Shown here in pieces: positions 6,879 to 11,625 of a stretch of 11,625 nucleotides of DNA. Position 1 is the first letter of the stretch. Each line of letters starts with the position of its first letter. The stretch comes from Euperipatoides rowelli. Taxonomy: Eukaryota; Onychophora; Udeonychophora; Euonychophora; Peripatopsidae. Made by a program: the position numbers and the translations under genes. Location: the NCBI GenBank assembly GCA_003024985.2, contig PXIH01S0000710.1, one strand, 5' to 3'. The notes beneath the pieces were generated by a model. That model did no database searches. It worked only from the letters and a program-made list of their open reading frames with translations, and had not been told where the DNA came from.

Positions 6879-7269
6879 CCATAGGATTGAGAAGCTAATA
6901 ATGATATAAGCAATGTTTTTCAAAATAGAAAGCATGCCCCAAATATAGTCTGTAAGAAGTGTCTAAGGGAGTAGTTATTTTATTATTACGATTTGAAAAT
7001 TTATAATTATTTTCAATGATTTCAGTTTTAATATTAGTCCATTCAAAAAGTTGAGCTTAAATGGGAGCTATTTTAGTCAGAAAACAAAAGTAGTAATTTG
7101 CCTAATTGAGATAGAAGAGTTTTATATTATATTAATAAAACAAATAGCTATTTGAGAATGGTACTAAAAATCAAAGTTTATGGTGAATTTGATGATGTGT
7201 CTATTGTTAGATTTAAGCTTTTTATATCAATGAAAAAATAATTATCATACAAAAAGATTATTCATCATA
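6879..7269. other. No gene seen; AT-rich non-coding sequence
   Basis: I see no coding frame or element termini. Confidence 0.55.
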
Positions 7270-7552
7270 GACATCACAGATTCAACTCTAACCAATGATA
7301 TACTTTTTATAAAGTACTATTGGTTCTGGAGAGTTTACAATGAAAAACTTTTTTAAAATCCAAATACGAGAAAACTGGAAGGGACAAGTGAATGAGTTTG
7401 CTTCATCATATTACTTTTTTCTTCCATACTATAAAAGTATGGAAGAGAATAAAATGGTTGATGTTACAGCAAAAGAAAATTCATTCGTTCTTATATGCCT
7501 TTTCAAAATAAGTAAGTGGACAGAATGCATTTTTTTGTGATCTGTGATGTCA
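7270..7552. repeat. Inverted-repeat-bounded unit (283 bp), possible MITE
   Basis: GACATCACAGAT (7270-7281) is repeated exactly in inverse orientation at 7541-7552. Inside are two foldbacks: TACTTT/AAAGTA within CCAAT...ATTGG (7292-7323) and CTTCCATACT/AGTATGGAAG (7421-7445, 5-nt loop). A 66-codon frame (7340-7540, plus) fills the interior but contains the foldback and has no recognisable domain. No clear target duplication flanks the unit (ATA before, AATA after), so mobile origin is only suspected. Confidence 0.4.
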
Positions 7553-7601
7553 ATAAAATATTCACATACAAAATATTGAGCTGAAGAATAAGAATGTGTA
7601 A

Positions 7602-7700
7602 GATTATCACAATCATGTCGAACCAAAAACGTTGAACTTTATAAATATATTTTTTATGTTTATGCTTTATATCATGTGATCATTATGTATTGTGATAATC
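7602..7700. repeat. 12-bp inverted repeat with 75-bp spacer
   Basis: GATTATCACAAT (7602-7613) and ATTGTGATAATC (7689-7700) are exact reverse complements. The right arm abuts the GC-rich island that follows. Confidence 0.6.
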
Positions 7701-7764
7701 CTCCAAAGGTAGTAAGGTCTGGATGGCTGCTGGAAGGCCTCCAGGTAACAAAGCCCGGGAGGAT
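7672..7764 (-). CDS. Possible minus-strand terminal exon in a GC-rich island, unidentified
   Basis: On the minus strand, a long pyrimidine-rich run (about 7796-7770) leads to ATGTGAG, a plausible acceptor ending at 7765. From 7764 the frame reads ILPGFVTWRPSSSHPDLTTF for its first 20 codons and stops at TGA (7674-7672), 30 codons in all. GC content is far above the flanks. The other two minus-strand frames are also open and protein-like over the core of the island, so the frame cannot be chosen with confidence. Alternatives are a SINE or a fragment of a retroelement gene. I do not recognise the sequence. Confidence 0.22.
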   Translation of the reverse strand: MLPGFVTWRPSSSHPDLTTFGGLSQYIMIT

Positions 7765-7770
7765 CTCACA

Positions 7771-9543
7771 TAAAATAAAAGAGAGAAAAGAATGAAGCTG
7801 GAATTAAAGAAATCTATTCAAAGGCAAGAAAGTTACAATCATTCAGCAACTTACTGATAAATAATAATTATAAAAGAAATGAAGACCCCTATAACAATGA
7901 GATGCTGCACTCAAGGGGTGGCCAGACCAACAACATGAAACATACAAGACATACTGTAAATACTTGTCGAGAATGATGAAAGCCACTCCAAGGAATTAAA
8001 ACAACAAGGCATATGTGCAGCTTCTTTTATTATTAAGAATGTGCACCATGCAAAATAAATACTATGAATAAATTAGCATTAATTTACATGTGAAAGGGAA
8101 TTGATTATTTCATGCATGTTTACATTCTAATTATTGATCAGATTATGAATGCATTTACTATAAACAGTAAATGTCGCATTAAGAAAGTAAACTATGCGTG
8201 AACGTAAATCAGTTTTTTTTCTTTCCACGACGAACCAATACATCAACTACAAATAAAATAAATAAAAATAAACGCATTAGTTATATTTTAATAATCAAAA
8301 ATTAAATACTTATTTTTAATCTGGCAGAGCATATGTAAGTGCTTTTAAATTATCAAAAACTATTAGCTTCAGTATTCCAAAGTCATAAACCCAAATGTTG
8401 CATCATTGTGGCTGCTTGCTTTATCTTTTTTGCACATAGTATTTTAATTTATTTAGTGTTTTTTTATATTATTATTTCAAGCAGGGATGAACTATTATCG
8501 AACATCTTTGCTCACTTTCTTCACTTGAATAGTCATTTAAACTTTTTCTAGCAAGGAAGCTTTTTTTTTATTAACTTTAATAGAGATCAGGAAATCCTTA
8601 TGTTTCCCTTGCCATTATTGATCGTGAGGTTCTTTATTTTCCTTCTCGATATGGCCTCACGTTTACATTCAGACCCGCAATTAGAACATTATTTGCAGTG
8701 TGTTACTTTTGATATTTAGCCTTATCTTTATTAGAAGTTACTGTAGCGTACTGGCTAAATTTGCTGTTGTTGTTTCCTAATTGCGCTGGAGACAGATTGA
8801 TTAATCATATGGCGATACAAGCATTGTAGCTGACATAAATACAATCGGATCAATCTATCGGTTTTGTATTTTAATAACATTTTATTTTTCTCTTTATTAT
8901 GCCAATCAATCCTTAAATATGTAAATGAGCTTTATATCCATTTGGGCTAAGGACTCATATATCAAATTTGATCATTACTGTATATATTGTATATTTTATT
9001 TTGTTTGTGTTATAATAAACCCAGTATGACTGGTCTAAAGAATGAATGCATGATATTGATATTTATTAAAATCCTTAAGTTAAAATATAATACAAAGCTT
9101 CTTTAATACCTTAAGATTTCCATTGCTAAGAGTCATCCAAGCTAGTAATAAACTTGTGAATAAATCTCCAGTGCCCAAAAAGAAAGCAGGAAATTTAGGA
9201 ATATCTAATTTAAAAGTAATTCTGGAATCACCTAATAGAAGATAAAAATAAATACTATGAATTAATAACTTATAACAACTTTAATTCTTAACAAAACATT
9301 ATTATTATTATAGAGGCAAGATTTACACAAAATTCTGAGCTCAAGTAATCAAATTTTTATAACATGCTGTTATTTTCTGTGGATACTTTCCTTTTGTCAC
9401 CTGTTAAGCTGTTTGTTTGTTCAACATTGAATAGGTTTGAAGTCAAATATTTAAATATACCATAATTTTATCTGATGTATTTTACTTAAATCCATATTAA
9501 CTTTAATATATTTCAGCCCAAAAAAAAAAATACTATATACCGG
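7771..9543. other. Long gene-free AT-rich stretch
   Basis: About 1.8 kb with no supportable gene. Minor structure only: a CATTTACT/AGTAAATG hairpin at 8152-8173, an 18-bp direct repeat (AAAATAAATACTATGAAT at 8052-8069 and 9245-9262), and an AAATACAA/TTGTATTT foldback near 8840-8872. A 70-codon frame at 8339-8551 lacks an ATG, is Phe/Ile/Leu-rich and looks like chance. Confidence 0.6.
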
Positions 9544-9590
9544 TACTATATTAAAAGAATACATACTATATTAAAAGAATACATATTATA
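9544..9590. repeat. 20-bp tandem repeat, about 2.4 copies
   Basis: The unit TACTATATTAAAAGAATACA occurs at 9544-9563 and 9564-9583, and a partial, slightly diverged third copy follows. The two full copies are identical, so the duplication is recent or maintained. Confidence 0.9.
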
Positions 9591-10128
9591 TAATTCAGAT
9601 TTCCCCCAATTTTTTTTTAGTAACAGCGCATGCTTAATAATTTTCTTATACTATATTATACGAGCAGATAATATTTTCCCCACTTAGATAAAATATACTG
9701 TAAGAAAGGGAGAGAATATAATAATATGCATGGGTCTATCAGGGACATATCAACCATCAATCTCATTGAAAAATTTAGATCACTGGATGTTATATTTATT
9801 GATATTAGTGCTGCATTTGATTGTGTAGATCACAATATACTTAGGGGAAACTAATTAGAGATAACTTTCCACTATATCTGGTGTCATGGATCAAGAATTC
9901 TTATCATATCATTAGTTCTGGAATGCCTCAGGGTAGTTCATTATCTTCTTTTATATTTAATGTGTATATTCATGAGATTGATTCAGAATTTCATGACATA
10001 GTTAAAATTAACACATGAAGTTCAGTAACAATCTATAATTTGATAGTTTCAGAAAAACTATTTGCTGTTGATAAATGTGATAAAATTGGACTAAAAAATA
10101 ACAATTATGGGCAATTTTGTAGTAGGTG

Positions 10129-10886
10129 ACCGTTCAGAACAGATATAAATTGGCCAATAAACAATCATGTAATAATTCAAATGAGATTTATTAATTGATC
10201 AAATATTGACTTCGCACAAATATTAGTTTAGAACAAGGATGACAAAATAAAGCATATATATACTGTATACTGTATATACAGTATATATTAGCGTGTAAGA
10301 ATTTATGCCTTGTACATTAATATTCACTATTAACAAGCAGCTGGCTATTAACATTTAATATTACAAATGAAAAATTCACAGGATAAAACGTAATCCAAAT
10401 AACTATTTCAGGATTAATATTATAATACCTTATATCGCATATCACTCAGCTTTATACTTAAGTCCCATAGTATCTCACATCATAACTAGATTATATTTAA
10501 ATCTCATAAATATTTCAAACTTTCACATTGGACTGTATACCATTCACTATACACTTGTTTCACTAATAGACGATGGAGTTCACCAGACAAAAGCAAGTGA
10601 TAACACCAAGCAGTGTGAAATTATAATCTCATGATAGTCATACGATAGCAATACTCAATACTGAATCAACAATAATGCCCCCCCAGTAAAAGACTAAATG
10701 TTAAACAATTCAACAGAAAAAAATATCACTTTGTTTACACTCATAACAGTTCCAAACAAATCATACAAACATGTATCTATTAAATATATGAATACATAAA
10801 TGTGACCCCATCAGTTCTACCGTAAATCAACGGATGTTTTCCACCATCGTCAACCACATTGTCAGTCCATAATAATATTTTATATA
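10129..10886. other. Insertion of unrelated sequence splitting the LINE remnant
   Basis: Reverse-transcriptase similarity fades after 10128 and returns near 10887, where only about 40 residues of spacer are expected between these domains. The intervening 750 bp has no coding frame. I found no clear terminal inverted repeats or target duplication, so the boundaries are approximate and the type of insertion is unknown. It carries the palindrome at 10256-10288. Confidence 0.55.
10256..10288. repeat. 14-bp AT-rich palindrome
   Basis: ATATATACTGTATA (10256-10269), 5-nt loop, TATACAGTATATAT (10275-10288). It contains three TACNGTA heptamers. Confidence 0.85.
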
Positions 10887-11625
10887 CCATTGTATATTTG
10901 CAATAGGTTGTACACTTTTGACAAAATTAATATAGATAAAACTACAGTTCTACATTTTGGTAAAAAAAAAAAATTATGAAATAAATGGATTTAAAAATTA
11001 AGGCTTCTAAACAACACAAAGTCCTAGGAATAGTGTTTGAAGATGAACTTTCTTTCTCTGCTCATATAAGTTATTTAAATAGCAATTTGAGAAAGATATT
11101 TGATTTTATTAAAAATTTTAAATATTTTTTCAAGAGAGAGTTTTTAATTTACTTACTCCTATTATCGTCAATCAAGCATCGACTACGGATCTAATATTCA
11201 AGTAAAAAAAAACCCCTAACATATTGAAAGTAGAGAGGACTTTGATATTTTACTAAAAGAATTTTGGGTTTTTGAAAAAAAATCATATACCGGTACTAGT
11301 AGAATAAAAAATTTGGGAGTTCTTGCTCCACACCAAAAAGTATTAAAAAATGACTAATACAAAGTAGAAAAATACCAATAATTATTTCTTTATCAACAAT
11401 AGGACTGGCATCAGAAGTCATAGATTTACACTAAAAAATTCATAAACCAGGGATAAATTAAAGAATCGATCTATCCATGGTAGAAGTATTAAATTATTTT
11501 TGAGTTTGAAAAGACAAACTTAACTTTTTTATTAAAGTGGTTTATCAATGTTTTTTTTTTTTAATTGATTTATGTTTAGTTTTACTTAAAAATATTTGTT
11601 TAATTCATCAATTTGAAAAATTTAA

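Larger units (their letters stand above)
9726..11523 (+). pseudogene. Non-LTR retrotransposon (CR1/Jockey-like) reverse transcriptase remnant
   Basis: A decayed LINE-type reverse transcriptase, which in a live element copies element RNA into the genome. In order: FIDISAAFD with the first catalytic Asp (9801-9803) and VDHNIL (9825-9842); after a frame change, SGMPQGSS (9917-9940), the conserved PQGS block; then LFAVD (10058-10072) in the place of the usual FADD box, with the first of the two Asp replaced. After about 750 bp of unrelated sequence the thumb region resumes with FDKINIDKTTVLHFG (10917-10961), LGIVFEDELSFSAHI (11024-11068), SIDYGSN (near 11172-11195) and a C-terminal stretch with HGRSIKLFLSLK (11476-11511) ending at TAA 11521-11523. 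At least five frame changes and several stops make it non-functional. Sequence between PQGS and the upstream WIKN is also shortened. The endonuclease and ORF1 are absent. Clade assignment is approximate. Confidence 0.88.

Noticed and set aside
7429-7626. 65-codon minus-strand open frame
   Set aside because: It straddles the end of the inverted-repeat unit and has no domain; it looks like chance.
8339-8551. 70-codon plus-strand frame with a hydrophobic stretch that could be read as membrane segments
   Set aside because: It has no ATG start, and the Phe/Ile/Leu content is what T-rich DNA gives by chance.
8052-9262. 18-bp direct repeat at 8052-8069 and 9245-9262
   Set aside because: It is AT-rich with no shared flanks or element structure between the copies; coincidence or a trivial repeat is likely.

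Overview
This is an AT-rich (about 70% by eye), eukaryotic and probably invertebrate metazoan genomic window. There are long non-coding stretches, many poly-A/T runs, decayed retroelements, small inverted-repeat DNA elements and no operon-like packing. No genus can be fixed from the sequence. No complete gene, tRNA, rRNA or CRISPR array is visible.

Layout. (1) 1-103, minus strand: what looks like the 5' coding end of a host gene, running off the left edge. It starts at an ATG in a good context, with an in-frame stop 31 nt upstream. Directly upstream of that ATG (110-291) is a decayed repeat array. It holds 15 TGGTT/AACCA pentamers, three E2F-like sites and several Grainyhead-like sites, so it may be the promoter. 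(2) 603-1509, plus strand: a dead Ty3/Gypsy-type pol fragment, from the integrase core to the polyprotein C-terminus, broken by several frameshifts. (3) 1510-5670: mostly AT-rich sequence with perfect hairpins (2876-2916, 2999-3026, 5325-5350, 5356-5378), a G-quadruplex motif (3511-3527), GC-rich islands (2036-2125, 2541-2776) and a possible short terminal exon (5133-5222). (4) 5671-6870: two non-autonomous DNA transposons. The first (5671-6408) has 21-bp terminal inverted repeats and a TTT duplication. The second is a hAT-like MITE (6575-6870) with a degenerate 8-bp duplication. (5) 7270-7764: an inverted-repeat unit, and a GC-rich island that could be a minus-strand exon. (6) 7771-9543: essentially featureless AT-rich sequence. 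(7) 9726-11523, plus strand: a dead non-LTR retrotransposon reverse transcriptase, frameshifted and split by about 750 bp of unrelated sequence.

The retroelements are fossils and do not work together. The only part that looks like live host function is the left edge: a coding start with a motif-dense upstream region. No clear new biological system was found. The best leads are that promoter array, the foldback pairs, the TIR element at 5671-6408, and an excess of the palindromic heptamer TACNGTA across the window.
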